DNA from: Zea mays
Taxonomy: Eukaryota; Streptophyta; Magnoliopsida; Poales; Poaceae
Direction: 5' to 3'
DNA: 64,000 bases
NCBI RefSeq assembly: GCF_902167145.1
Contig: NC_050097.1
Coordinates: forward strand, 111,509,982 to 111,573,981
Positions 34,143 to 45,750 of the stretch are shown here, piece after piece. The translations under genes and the position numbers were made by a program. Below the pieces are notes generated by a model, which did no database searches, had not been told where the DNA came from, and was given only the letters and a program-made list of their open reading frames with translations. Each line of letters begins with the position of its first letter. The first letter of the stretch is position 1.

Positions 34143-34579
34143 GGAAAAGGGTTAAGAACGTGGGTACCCACGTTCTTAACGTTAAGTTCGTGGGTACCGT
34201 CGAACTTAATGTGCAGCCCACGCAGACCTACAGAGGCCAAATAAGTTCGACGGCCACGGGGCCCCGTCGAACTTAACAATAAGAACGTGGGTACCGTCGA
34301 ACTTATGGGAACAAATTTGACGGCCCCCGTCAAACTTAAAAACGCACGTTCTTAATGTTAAGTTCGACGGTACCCACGTTCTTAATGTTAAGTTCGACGG
34401 TACCCACGTTCTTAATGTTAAGTTCGACGGGGCCGTCGAACTTACTTCTCTAAGTTCGTCCAAAAATCGTCATGGGCTATATTCGTCGGTAAACCCACGT
34501 TCTTACGGTAAGTTCGACGGCTTATTACATTAAGTTCGACGGTTTTTCACCCACGTTCTTTAACCAGTTTCCTGTAGTG
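34143..34579 (-). repeat. CACTA right terminal inverted repeat and subterminal array
   Basis: Reverse complement of 15039-15475, ending ...CCTGTAGTG at 34579. It has the same AAGTTCGACGG and AAGAACGTGGGTACC units with a handful of base differences from the left array. Confidence 0.9.
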
Positions 34580-34908
34580 TCTTTTACTCCATATATACCA
34601 CTACCCACAAATGCTGCAGAAGCAAGAAGAACCCGAAGATTAATACTTAACCAAAATAGACTCGGCAGAAGAGGTAATGCCAACTTAACTGAATGTGATG
34701 GCATTAAACTTGATTACAATTCCTTCATGGATAAATAAATGAAATTTCTAACTACCTTATTTCTTTTGTTCAAAAAAAAGATTCAATGTTGACAACAATG
34801 ACGACTTCACAGTGTGGCTATTTCACAGATGAGTACATACAATCACTTAAAGGTAATGTAATATACGATTACCTCTATTTCCAAACAGACCTTCCTTACC
34901 TTTCTTGA

Positions 34909-37900
34909 AAAGACCTTGCTAACATTGAGCCATTTTCTCTGCAAAGCGTAGCTTCATATCCAAATAGATCATATCATGGGAAACCTAAATATGAGTGCTC
35001 ATACTGTCATGCTATTTTTTGGTATGCTGAAAGAGTACGAAATCGGCATGGTGCTACATCTATTACATATAACAATTGCTGCAAAGGTGGCAAGATCAGC
35101 ATACCTCCATATAGGCCTAGACCCGAACCTCTATTTTCTCTTGCAAGATTTGACGGTGATGCAACCTCAAAGAGATTCATCAGAAGCATAAGGCAATACA
35201 ATTGCTTATTTGCTTTCACATCAATGGGTGCACAAATAGATAATTCAGTCAATGATGGTCGTGGTCCACCACTATTTAAAATATGTGGACAAGTGCATCA
35301 TCGGATTGGATCTCTATTACCTCCAGATGGATCATCACCAAAGTTCATTCAGTTGTACATTTACGACACTGCCAATGAAGTTCAAAACAGAATGAAATGC
35401 CTAGGAGATGAGATCAATAACCAAGATAATTTGGATACTGATATAGTCAATGGATTAATTGAGATGCTAGACAATCATAATCCATTCGTAAAAAAATTCC
35501 GCATGGCAAGAGACCGTCTATCTGATAATGAAAGTGAAGATTTCATTATTAGACTCATTGGTGCTAAAGAAGGTGACCCTATCCAGTATAATTTACCAAC
35601 GACAGATCAACTTGCCATGTTAATTGTTGGAGATTTTAGTTTGGACACATTCAAGCGTGATATTATCATTGAAACTCGAAACAACGAACTTAAAAGAATA
35701 TCCTCACTTCATCCAGCTTATATGGCTCTACAATACCCATTGCTTTTTCCATTTGGTGAACGTGGCTTTCAAGTTGGAATCCTATACAATGACCTAAGTC
35801 CAGCTCAAAACAATGCAAGAAGACATATGACCATTCAGGAATACTATTGCTACCAATTTCATTACAGGAAAAATCAACCAAATCCATATTTGTGTTACGG
35901 TTTATTATCAAGTCAGGCTAAAGTGGATGCCAGAGCATGCATTGATGAAAATAGATTGAACTATATTATTGCCAATCAAAAAAACTTGAGGATTGAAAGC
36001 ATACAAGGTATTACAGATGCAGTTAGCCGTGGTTGTATTAGTGGCGACGAAATTGGGAAAACTATCATACTATCTGCGTCACATACAGGAGGTCGAAGAT
36101 ATATGATTCAAAATTATCATGACAGCATAGCTATCTGCCGAGTTCATGGTCCGCCTGATTTTTTTGTCACTTTTACATGCAATGCAAACTGGCCTGAGAT
36201 TTTGGACAGCATGTTCGAGCGTGGACAGAGCCCTCCAGACAGATCTGATGTTATAGTTCGAGTGTACCATATGAAATTAGAAGATCTAATGCATGATATA
36301 AAAATGGATCTATTTTTGGCACATGCATTGCAGGTACGGCCACTTACGTACTCAACAACACATGCAGACATATAATAATCTATAAATAAATGTAGGAAAC
36401 AAATAATGTATAAATACTTCACAAATTAATAAAATTACCATCATCTCCTACATGCAGTGCTTTATACAATTGAGTTTCAGAAACGAGGGCTACCTCACTC
36501 GCACATCATATTTTGGATATCGAATTCTCCATCGCAAGCTACATCCACTTTCATAGACTCTTTTATCAGTGCTGAAATTCCAGATCCAACGACCGATCCT
36601 CTTGGATATTGTTTAGTGGCAGAACATATGATGCATGGTCCATGTGGAGCATTGAACCCAAATTCTCCATGTATGAAAAATAATAGATGCTCAAAGAGGT
36701 ATCCAAAAGAATTCCATGAAGAAACTAACTTGGATGAACAAGGATTTGCTACATACAGACGAAGAAACAATGGACGCTATGTTATGAAAGGCGGTTACAA
36801 ATTGGATAATAGGTGGGTAGTGCCATATAATCAGATTCTGTTGAAGACTTACCAAGCCCACATCAACATTGAATGGTGCAATAAAACTATCTTTGTAAAA
36901 TATCTTTTCAAGTATGTAACAAAAGGTCCAGATTATAGCAAAGTATATTTGCAGAGAGTAAGAAATGGCGAAGACATACCTTACGACGAAGAAACTAATA
37001 CAAGAAACGAGGTCAAAGAATATTTGGATACTCGCTATCTATGTGATAAGGATTCCTGTTGGCGTGTGCTTGGATATGAGATACACAGACACTATCCTGC
37101 AGTAGAACGAATGCCAGTACATTTACCTAATGAAAATTACATAACATATAATGCAGCAAGTAATATATCCAATATATTAACTGAATCTTTTCTTCGGAAA
37201 ACAATGCTCACTGAGTGGTTCACTACCAATTCAAATACAAATGCAGCGCACAATCTAACATATATTGAATTCCCATCTAAATGGCGTTGGGACGACAAAA
37301 CAAGAACCTGGAAACCGAGACATGGAAGAGAAAGAAAAATTGGTCGTATATACTATGTACATCCATCTACAGGGGAAAGATACTATTTGAGGATGCTGCT
37401 AATGATCGTCAAAGGTGCTCAGAGCTATGAAGACTTAAGGACATATAACAATATATTACACCCAACATTCAAAGAAGCATGTAAAGCACGTGGCCTTCTT
37501 AGTGATGATAATGAGTGGTATAATGCTTTTGATGAAGCTGCCAGATGGGCAACCTCGGATCAACTGCGACATCTATTCGTTACTATGCTTCTTTATTGCG
37601 AAGTTGGAGATGAGTATACATTTTTTGAAAAAGTATGGCAACTACTAGCAGATGATATCCAATATAATATGAGAAAAACATTGAACCTTCCCTCTTACCA
37701 GATGCCCATAAATGAAATAAAGGATCATTTAATTGACAAATTATCTGTACTTTTCAACAAATATGGCTCAAACATAAGAGATTATAGTTTGCCACAAAAA
37801 AACAATTCTACGGGGTCTTCCTACGGTAATCAATATATTGAAGAAGAGTTATCATATGACTTCAATGCTTTATTAAGTGAATCACAGGATCTCCACATGA

Positions 37901-39391
37901 AATTAAATGAGCAGCAATTACATGCTTTTAATACCATAGTTCATGCTGTTTTATCAAATAAATCTGGATTCTTCTTCTTATCTGGGTATGGAGGCACCGG
38001 AAAAACTTTTCTTTGGAATGCAATCGTAACACATTTGAGAGCGCAGAGAAGAATAGTCTTAACAGTTGCATCTTCAGGTGTTGCTTCCCTACTCCTTCCA
38101 GGTGGCCGCACAGCACATTCAAGGTTCAAAATACCTTGTGAGCTAGATGAAACATCAATATGCGATATTAAAAGAGGTTCAAAGCTTGCCGAGCTAATTG
38201 AGGCAACTTCTTTAATAATATGGGATGAGGCATTCATGACACATAGGCATGCTTTCGAAGCTCTAGATCGTTCACTTCGTGATTTACTTTCTTTGAAATC
38301 TGCCCAAGCTGCTCAATTTCCCTTTGGTGGTAAAACCATTGTGTTAGGAGGCGATCCTAGACAAATACTACCTGTGATAGAAGGTGGCACTCGGGCACAA
38401 ATTATTAATGCTGCTATAACTAACTCACCACTTTGGAGTTCAGTAACAGTCTTACATCTTACACAGAACATGAGACTTTGTTCAACACATTTAACAGAAA
38501 GTGAACGAGCTCAACTTGCACATTTCAGTGCATGGATTTTAGATATTGGCAATGGTACTATAGCAGCTACAGAAAGAGCAGGTGAATCTGAACCTACTTG
38601 GATACAAATACCTGATGAATTTCTATTACCGCCCGAAAAAATCAGGTTTCAGCCTTCATTGAAGAAATATACCCAAAAATAGCAGAAAACTACAGTGATC
38701 CAAACTACCTACGTCAACGGGCTATCTTAACACCGACAAATGATGTAGCTGACTTAATTAATGACCATATTGTCGACCTCATTCCAGGACTTCATAGACA
38801 ATATCTAAGTTGTGATAGAATTGCACCACAATCAAATGTGGGAGGGACATTAGATCTGTTGTACCCAATTGAATTTCTAAATTCAATAGATGGCAACAAT
38901 TTCCCACAGCACAAGTTGTTACTAAAAAGGGAGTGCCTATTATGTTGCTTCGAAATCTAAATCAATCTGAAGGATTATGTAATGGTACAAGGCTCATTAT
39001 AACCGCTCTAGGAGACATGATCTTAGAGGCTCAGATAATAACTGGAACGCATATTGGAAAAATTGTTCTCATTCCAAGGATATGTCTACCGCTGAAAACA
39101 ATCAGAGTTCCTTTTGTGCTAGAAAGAAGACAATATCCTATAAAAATTTGTTATGCTATGACAATCAACAAAAGTCAAGGTCAAACACTATCACAAGTAG
39201 GTATCTACCTCAAAAAACCTGTATTCACCCATGGGCAGCTTTATGTAGCTATATCTCGAGTGACTTCCAAAGAAGGTTTGAAAATATTGATTGAAGATGA
39301 CGATGGAAGGTCAAGCAAAGAGACAAAGAATATAGTTTACAAAGAAATATTCAGTCGCATTGCCACTGATGCTACTATCACGTCCTCATAG
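34909..39391 (+). pseudogene. Helitron Rep/helicase (HUH endonuclease plus PIF1-type helicase), frameshifted
   Basis: The first part (34909-36333) starts without a clear ATG and carries YECSYCHAIFWYAERV, YNNCCKGGKISIPPYRPRP and FDGDATSKRFIRSIRQYNCL, conserved in plant Helitrons. After an intron-like break the frame from 36457 has the HUH site KRGLPHSHIIFW, the Rep tyrosines in KYLFKYVTKG, Walker A GYGGTGKTF (about 37987), Walker B LIIWDEAF (about 38212) and GGDPRQILPV (about 38350). Frameshifts occur near 38640 and near 38925. The C-terminal motifs NKSQGQTL and YVAISRV follow in the frame ending at 39391. The protein would initiate rolling-circle transposition. A short open stretch at 34783-34851 may be an upstream exon. 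Confidence 0.88.
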
Positions 39392-39404
39392 CCCTCAACA
39401 ATAC

Positions 39405-39708
39405 TCATTATCTGTACATTTTGTACTATATATATATATATATTACAATTGCATATTACGGTAAGATTTTTCATGTCACACTATATTATATTTGGTCCAT
39501 TTCACTTTACATACACACCTATCCTATTCTACTATGTAGAATATATTAAAATAATACATTTGCTTTCACAAAACAACTAATTTACTTCGAACGCATACAG
39601 TTGCCAATTTAGTAACATTACATCAAATTATATATCAACGCTCTTCACATTTATAAGTTATTAAACTCAGTTTAACTCTATATCACTTTTTCATTATCTG
39701 TACATTTT

Positions 39709-39793
<85 letters not shown>

Positions 39794-40071
39794 CAATTGC
39801 ATATTACGGTAAGATTTTTCATGTCACACTATATTATATTTGGTCCATTTCACTTTACATACACACATATCCTATTCTACTATGTAGAATATATTAAAAT
39901 AATACATTTGCTTTCACAAAACTCTGGTCATTATCTGATCAATAGTTATTAACAACTAATTTACTTCGAACGCATACAGTTGCCAATTTAGTAACATTAC
40001 ATCAAATTATATATCAACGCTCTTCACATTTATAAGTTATTAAACTCAGTTTAACTCTATATCACTTTTTC
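39405..40071. repeat. Direct duplication spanning a (TA)n microsatellite
   Basis: 39405-39691 and 39692-40071 are two copies of the same AT-rich sequence starting CATTATCTGTACATTTTGTA. The TA tract is about 10 repeats in the first copy and about 40 (39711-39790) in the second. The second copy also has about 30 extra bases near 39921-39950. It lies between the Rep/helicase and RPA genes. The open frame across the TA tract is not a gene. Confidence 0.9.
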
Positions 40072-40112
40072 ATTTTCTAATACTGACATTTTCTCTTATT
40101 AAACACAGAACA

Positions 40113-42173
40113 ATGGAATATACACTGCTACCTGATTTAGAACCACACAAGAAACATGTAACAATTCAAGTGCGTGTGGCCAGAAAGTGGCTTTTCCGAG
40201 GTGCTAATGATAACGCTCCACTGCAGCATATTGATATGGTACTATCTGATCAAGAGGTATCAAGTCACAACCTTTAATCTTCATATATACTTTTTTTTGT
40301 GCCAGTAACTGTGTGTGTGTAGCTCGCCTAACAAATTTCATGCTATGACAGGGCAATGCTATCTATGCTAAAATCCCAGCAAACTTAGCTGAACAGAAAG
40401 CATCAGACATTGAAGAGGGAGGAGTTTATATTATCAGCAGATTCAGAGTTTGTGCAGCAAAAAATGCGTTCAAACCAGTCGATGGTGACAAGATGATCCA
40501 ATTCACGTTCCATACCATCGTAAAACGTGTCATGAACCCTACAACTGTGTTTCCAATGTATGTCTACCGACTAACACCGTTTGATCAAATTGAATCTAAT
40601 ATTCAGACCAAACCAAACTTTCTAGGTATTACTATACAACAACTTATATTATATTATCTATTACTAATAGCTTGTGTTCACTTATCTAATTTATTCTAAC
40701 TTTGAAATTGGTCTCAGATGTTCTTGGTGTCATAGTCCAGGTTCATGAAATGACACCCATACATATCCAGAGCCAATTGACCCCAGTACTGACGAGGAGC
40801 ATTATTATAGAAGATCTCAGGTATCACAACCCTCTCTTTAACGATATCGTATTTTATATATTATAAAAAATGTACCTTAACATCTAACAAACTGGTAAAA
40901 AAACAGCAACATACCTTTGAAGATCACTTTATGGGCAGACCAAGCAACATCATTCAGCCTTCATGATGTGTACGACCCGAACACAAAAAAACCAATTGTA
41001 GTGCTTTTTGTTGGATGTTTGCCGAAATTTTACAAAGGTATGCTTCATTTATCTACATATACAGAACAAATTTAACACTATACTAAATGATTCAAATTCT
41101 ACTACCTCCTACATGTTTTGACAATTTTTCCTTTACAAATACTAGGTGTTTACTTAAGTGGTGGCTCTGCCTGTAGATGGTACTTCAATCCTATAATTCC
41201 AGAAGCAGAACCCTATCATACCAGGTAAAAAAATGTGTACAAATATTAAACCAAATACTCTCCTCTCATAAAACTAACATATACAGTGATATAATATCCC
41301 GTATCTTTTGCAGCCATCAGACAAGGACAATTACATTACAACTTCCTCATGCTTTAAATCATCCTCCAACAATTGAACATAAACAAGCAGTTGAATCAAA
41401 GAGTCTTTATGAACTTACTAGAATTAATCCATATGATTTCCCGGTAAGTTCTTACACACTTTATTCTCTTATGGTATTTAATTTTCATCAACTTAGACAT
41501 CTATCCAAAACACAGGAGACATGATATGAATGTACTATCACAATAACAGAAATATCAGTCGAAAACAAATGGTGGTACCCGGCTTGCACAAAATGCTTTA
41601 AAACGTCAACTCCACAAAATGCAGTTTATCATTGCAATGACTGTAACTGGGACAAATACACATTCAGGTAAGTTTTTAAACTAAGTATTTCTACTTTTCC
41701 GTCAAATCTATATATGTTCCATACAATTTTTATTGTACTAAATATTAACAAAATACCTTTCATATATCAGATACAAGCTGAAATTCCTAGCATCTGACGG
41801 GACAGAAACCGCAGAAATGTTTTGTTTCAATAACATAGCAAGACAAATAGTCGGTAAATCATGTGAGATCGTTTTAAGAGGCGTTAGTGAGCATTCACCT
41901 ATCCCACCTGACCTAGCACAAATCATATCCCTAAAATTTACATTTAGAGTCACAGTTGATGATCTATCCTTTTTTCAAAAAAACAACCATCCAAACGTGC
42001 TACGAATCAACTCCATTGTTACTGCACATGGAAGACAACAGTCTTTACCACTACAAGCTCGAGATCTTCAGGAACAAGGACCATCAACACCTCCGAACAC
42101 ATTAAAACTAAAATTATTTGAAGATTCTCCATCTACAGCTCTGGAAAAATTAACCACGACGACTCCAACTGAT
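40113..42173 (+). CDS. Helitron RPA70-like single-strand DNA-binding protein
   Basis: A multi-exon gene with consistent GT-AG introns: 40113-40256, 40352-40625, 40718-40820, about 40905-41037, about 41145-41224, about 41313-41441, about 41549-41668 and 41770 to at least 42173. It starts with ATG (MEYTLLPDL) at 40113. OB-fold text such as IQVRVARKWLFRG, DIEEGGVYIISRFRV and LKITLWADQATSFS matches plant RPA1. A zinc ribbon (CTKCF...CNDCN) at about 41585-41645 marks the C-terminal DNA-binding domain. I see no stop or frameshift, unlike the neighbouring helicase. RPA-like proteins are a known companion gene of plant Helitrons. Further small exons may extend it to about 42480, 43530 and 44850, which makes the C-terminus uncertain. 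Confidence 0.82.
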
Positions 42174-42920
42174 GTAAGATATCTTTTCAATCAAAAAAAT
42201 AATACAATGTATACATATGACAATATTATTTCCAACTAAAATATTGTGTCAATCAATTTTTGCAGGTTTCCAAGAAGCTTATATATCCAACAACTGACAG
42301 CACATCAAAACTGTATTAACTCTCTTTCATTTAATATATATTTTCATCCATGTTAAAATGTATCATAGTCACACATTATGCTAACAACTATTTATATGAC
42401 ACCTGTTCCATATTCACAGACCAGCCAATATTGATATTACTGATGCAGAAAACGACGATATTGACGAGGGAAACATAAAGGTACAATCTTCTTTGTTTCA
42501 TCGATCTACTATATTCAGTTCTTTTCTTAAATAACAGTTAAATGCAAATAAAAAAACACCATATTATCTTTTAATACAATATAATAAAATTCATTCATGT
42601 GCTTACAATATCCTGTACTAAGACCTATAGCTGTTACTCCAGCAACAAAGCAATCATTGACTTGAACTGGAATTAGATGTATTTGCCAAATAAATGGTCA
42701 CTGTTCTTTAGTGTAATCATCTTTTTGCATACAAAAAACAACTCCCTGTTTGCACAGATTAGCTGAGGCATGGGAGAAGCCATTACAGATACTTACTATG
42801 CCATTCACACTTATCATACCGGCACGGAAAAAAATGCCGACCCTGTGTGACACATGTTAAGGAAACACGAGCTGAAGTACTTTAGGAGCTGAACTAGAAC
42901 ATCAAGACAACGAAAATAGC
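42174..42920. other. Helitron 3' region, possible terminal RPA exons
   Basis: An acidic stretch after an acceptor at about 42420 (ANIDITDAENDDIDEGNIK) ends at a GT and could be an RPA tail exon. Another, at 43465-43531 (HDAILDDKGKGPTATIESPP), looks similar. The rest is AT-rich intron-like sequence. Confidence 0.45.
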
Positions 42921-43192
42921 CTAACTGGTTGTGTAGTTTGCAATAAGGAACTTGCTTTTGCTGGTTAGGTCCTCATGAAAATCTACCACGTCTTTCACCT
43001 TCTCAACTAACTCCTCCAGACGGGTGACTCCTAAGCTCTCATAGTCAGTGATCTTCTTGTACCGTTGCTCATATAAATTCTCAAAATTACCAGGCGGAAT
43101 AGGGCACGAGTAGCAAACAAGGAGCTCCTAAGTCTCCCTTCTGGAGGTGTCTAGATGCTCATTGAACACACATGCAACATTTATATCTGGGT
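42921..43192 (-). pseudogene. Unidentified captured coding fragment inside the Helitron
   Basis: The minus strand is open for about 90 codons apart from one TAG near 43131, between PDINVACVFNEHLDT and a final TAG at 42921. It reads like real protein: CPIPPGNFENLYEQRYKKI, then LGVTRLEELVEKVKDVVDFH. The composition and the single internal stop suggest a host exon captured in antisense to the RPA gene. I do not recognise the family. Confidence 0.55.
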
Positions 43193-43779
43193 TGATAATA
43201 CAACATTTATATCTGGGTTGGCAATTGGTTCATCCTCTGCCCTGCACACTTGCATTCTCTTCTTTCTCTGTTTCTGTTTGCCCAAGCACGTATCGTAGTG
43301 TGGGGCCATGAATCATTCATCATGTAGCGGTGTTCCATAACAGATTATTACATAAATTATTCTTATCATGAATGATATCATTCCTTGATATTGAATCTAA
43401 ACTATCTTCTATTCGTATTCAAACACTGTATTAACTCATTTATAAATATTTTTTACATATACAGCATGATGCAATACTTGATGACAAAGGAAAAGGTCCA
43501 ACAGCTACAATTGAATCTCCACCCAAAAGGTTATACACTACTACACAATATCCTACATGTATTATTTTCTATCTATTATAAAAAGCATCATTTCATTTTT
43601 TATTTGATAATTGTTTTGACTTCATAAGTAAATTATCCAAAACTATATTTCTTTCGTATATATATTTTTTCCTATATTTAAATTATCCAAATTTTAACAG
43701 CACATATACATGCAAATAGAAAACAGAAATTATTTGTGACAATAAAAGAGCTCCAGATCTTCATTCTCCTTCTACCTCA

Positions 43780-44640
43780 GTGATGTTCCTCCTCACCCCG
43801 TCAACCTCCCCTCCTCAGTATGGTTGGTTGCTTGCCCCCATATATAGCCTACTGGGGAGTTCTGGCGCTCAGCAATCCCATGTGTCTTCCAAATCTATGG
43901 TAACAAGCCAAGCAGCGGCAAGATCCAAGATTCTTCGGTTCCATGGCTCACAAAATGTCATTAAATTTCCTAGCTACTTCTCGCTGCTCACTAGAAGCTC
44001 TCTCCATCGCGCCTCTACATGCTTCTTTTTTCACATTTGATATCTCTCCACTCCATCGCGTATCTACAGGCTTCTTTTTAAAAACTTTGATCTCTCTCCA
44101 CTGCACGAGCTACCATTGCTTCTATTCCATTCTCCTGCTATGCTAATTTAATAGTGATGTCAGACATGGTTCTATTTCGTCGAATGCCTCTGCTGGAGTC
44201 AGTGCTACTGCCTGCCTCACCGCCGCCCTCCTTGCCACTCGTGTCGTGGCTCTCGCTCGCAGTGTCAGCCCTTGCATTACTGTGGCGGCGCTATGGGCGC
44301 TTGGCAAAATCCTGTTGCCATTGGTCGCGAGCATCCCCAGCCGTCTTCAACAGGACACGTGTGGCCATTCCATTTGCCAGGCACGGCGCCAGCGTACGGC
44401 GCTAGCTCATCTCGTGACAATATGCCAATAATGGCCCAGTCGATCTAAAATGCACTCAGCTGCTTCATTTCTCCGCCCAACGTAACAACACTGTGTTGCC
44501 TTGCCCAGTCAGCGAGGATGTGAGGATGAAACTGTACGTTTGGACAGCTCGCCTGTGCCGGCGAGTTTTGTCATATGCTCGTGTTGGAGTGGAGAGCCAA
44601 ATCGGCTAGCCGCGCCCCCGCTGGACAAACTAGATATGTT
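43780..44640. other. GC-richer, genic-looking segment near the Helitron 3' end
   Basis: The segment has higher GC and a pyrimidine-rich texture unlike the surrounding Helitron introns. A plus-strand open frame at 44154-44405 encodes an 83-residue peptide with one hydrophobic stretch (LPLVSWLSLAVSALALLW). It may be a captured promoter or first exon. No family is recognised. Confidence 0.35.
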
Positions 44641-45082
44641 GTATATTTTTGGTATAATCTAAACTGACAAGTCCAATTATATGCATAGGTGACATACACA
44701 TAGTATATTCACTGTGACTTTATGATTAAGCTGCTCTTGTTTCCCAATTATACAGGTTTAAACATGGACCTCTGCGTATTAAAGAAAGGTCGGACACAAG
44801 ATCTTCCAACAACTGAAGATTTTCTCAGATTATCAGCAGCTTTTTAGGTTGTAGAATGCCCTCTATATAATTATATATAAGTACTCAACTCTTATGAAGA
44901 CATTTCATGTAAATATAACAAGGTAGCTTGAAATGTTGCAACAAACATATTACTTTCTATCAGTGCTCACTTAACTCTATTTTACTTTATATAAATCTAC
45001 TATGCTCTAAACTGTCTTTGGCTCTGTGTCATTAAAAAGAATTGCTTGCTTTATTAGTACAGCAATATTGCATACCATTTAC

Positions 45083-45112
45083 CGTGCGCGCCAAGCGCGC
45101 ACCCGTTACTAG
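45083..45112 (+). other. Helitron 3' terminus: hairpin and CTAG
   Basis: GTGCGCGCCAAGCGCGCAC folds into a perfect GC stem with a short loop. CCGTTA and CTAG follow, then host T. This is the canonical Helitron 3' end (hairpin then CTRR) and fixes the boundary at 45112. Confidence 0.92.
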
Positions 45113-45750
45113 TATAAATCCATCAAGGGAGGTTATGCCTGATTCGGATGGTGGTTACGCTATGTTCGCAGGATTTTGTTGAGTAGAAAGTCCTAGCATC
45201 TAACGTAATGGGTAACGAATAACGTTAAATCATGTTTGTTTTAGTTCAACCGTAATTAGATACCAGCCTATTCAAATTTGTTACCGCCAGTAATCGAATG
45301 TAAACCATTACCATTACCATTACCATTTGCGTTACATTTCTTGAACCAAACAGCACCTAGGTTCATGCATGCAGCAATACGTGAAAGACTTGGATGATGT
45401 CATGCCTGAGGTCATGCTGTTGCAGAGTTCGGCCATTAGAATAAAGAATTTTAAAAAAAACATGACGTGGGCTACCTCTCATTAAGTGGCTGAATACGTA
45501 CGTCTTCTATTCCCATTTTTTTTCTATTTTTCATTTCTAAATTTCCAAATTCATTTCTGAGTTCAATTTCCGAAATGCACTTGCAACAAAGAAAACCTCC
45601 AGCATGAGTGCACCAATTTAATTTTATCTCTTTATTTATTTTTAATTATTCTATTTATTAAAATAAATGCTTGTATACTTAAAATAAAAATAATTCTCAC
45701 AACCACATAATTAAGGAGTCATCTAATTTGACTAGAATTTGGGTTTTACA
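45113..45750 (-). repeat. Solo LTR of the gypsy-2 family (minus orientation), right segment
   Basis: Continuation of 9936-12641. It ends GGGTTTTACA (reverse complement of an LTR start, TGTAAAACCC) at 45750, followed by the TSD CCGTG. 45170-45360 contains sequence ending ACCAAACAGCACCTAG that looks like a small MITE-like insertion, not delimited. Confidence 0.82.

Larger units (their letters stand above)
15039..34579. mobile_element. Non-autonomous CACTA transposon with giant inverted-repeat arms and captured host exons
   Basis: The termini are perfect inverted copies starting CACTACAGGAAACTGGTTAA, and the identity continues inward. Subterminal arrays of AAGTTCGACGG and AAGAACGTGGGTACC units flank both ends, as expected for CACTA elements. 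The element is essentially an inverted repeat: 15039-19598 pairs with 22616-22889 plus 30294-34579, with coordinates summing to 49618 (+/-1) across most of the arm. Both arms carry fragments of at least five host genes and the spacer adds actin. I found no TNPA/TNPD-type transposase. The flanking 3 bp (ATC left, TCT right) do not match. A Grande-like element interrupts the right arm. Confidence 0.92.
22616..34579 (-). repeat. Right arm of the CACTA inverted repeat, interrupted by the Grande-like element
   Basis: 22616-22889 plus 30294-34579 (4,560 bp in total) is the reverse complement of 15039-19598. The 7.4 kb between is a retrotransposon insertion with a 5-bp TSD. All captured exons in this arm read on the plus strand. 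Confidence 0.92.
12642..45112 (+). mobile_element. Helitron with Rep/helicase and RPA-like genes, carrying a nested CACTA
   Basis: The 3' end is diagnostic: a GC hairpin at about 45083-45101 followed by CTAG at 45109-45112 and a host T. The 5' end is set at 12642 because the flanking solo LTR becomes continuous when 12641 (A) is joined to 45113 (T), restoring a TATA-like stretch that lines up with about 52665 of the gypsy-2 LTR. The first bases are TGCTATTAC rather than the usual TC, so the 5' base is less certain. Without the CACTA insertion the Helitron is about 12.9 kb. Rep/helicase (34.9-39.4 kb) and an RPA-like gene (40.1-42.2 kb) mark it as a descendant of an autonomous plant Helitron. 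The helicase now has frameshifts. Confidence 0.85.

Noticed and set aside
39707..39952. Open frame of repeated Tyr-Ile
   Set aside because: It is translation of the (TA)n microsatellite, not a gene.
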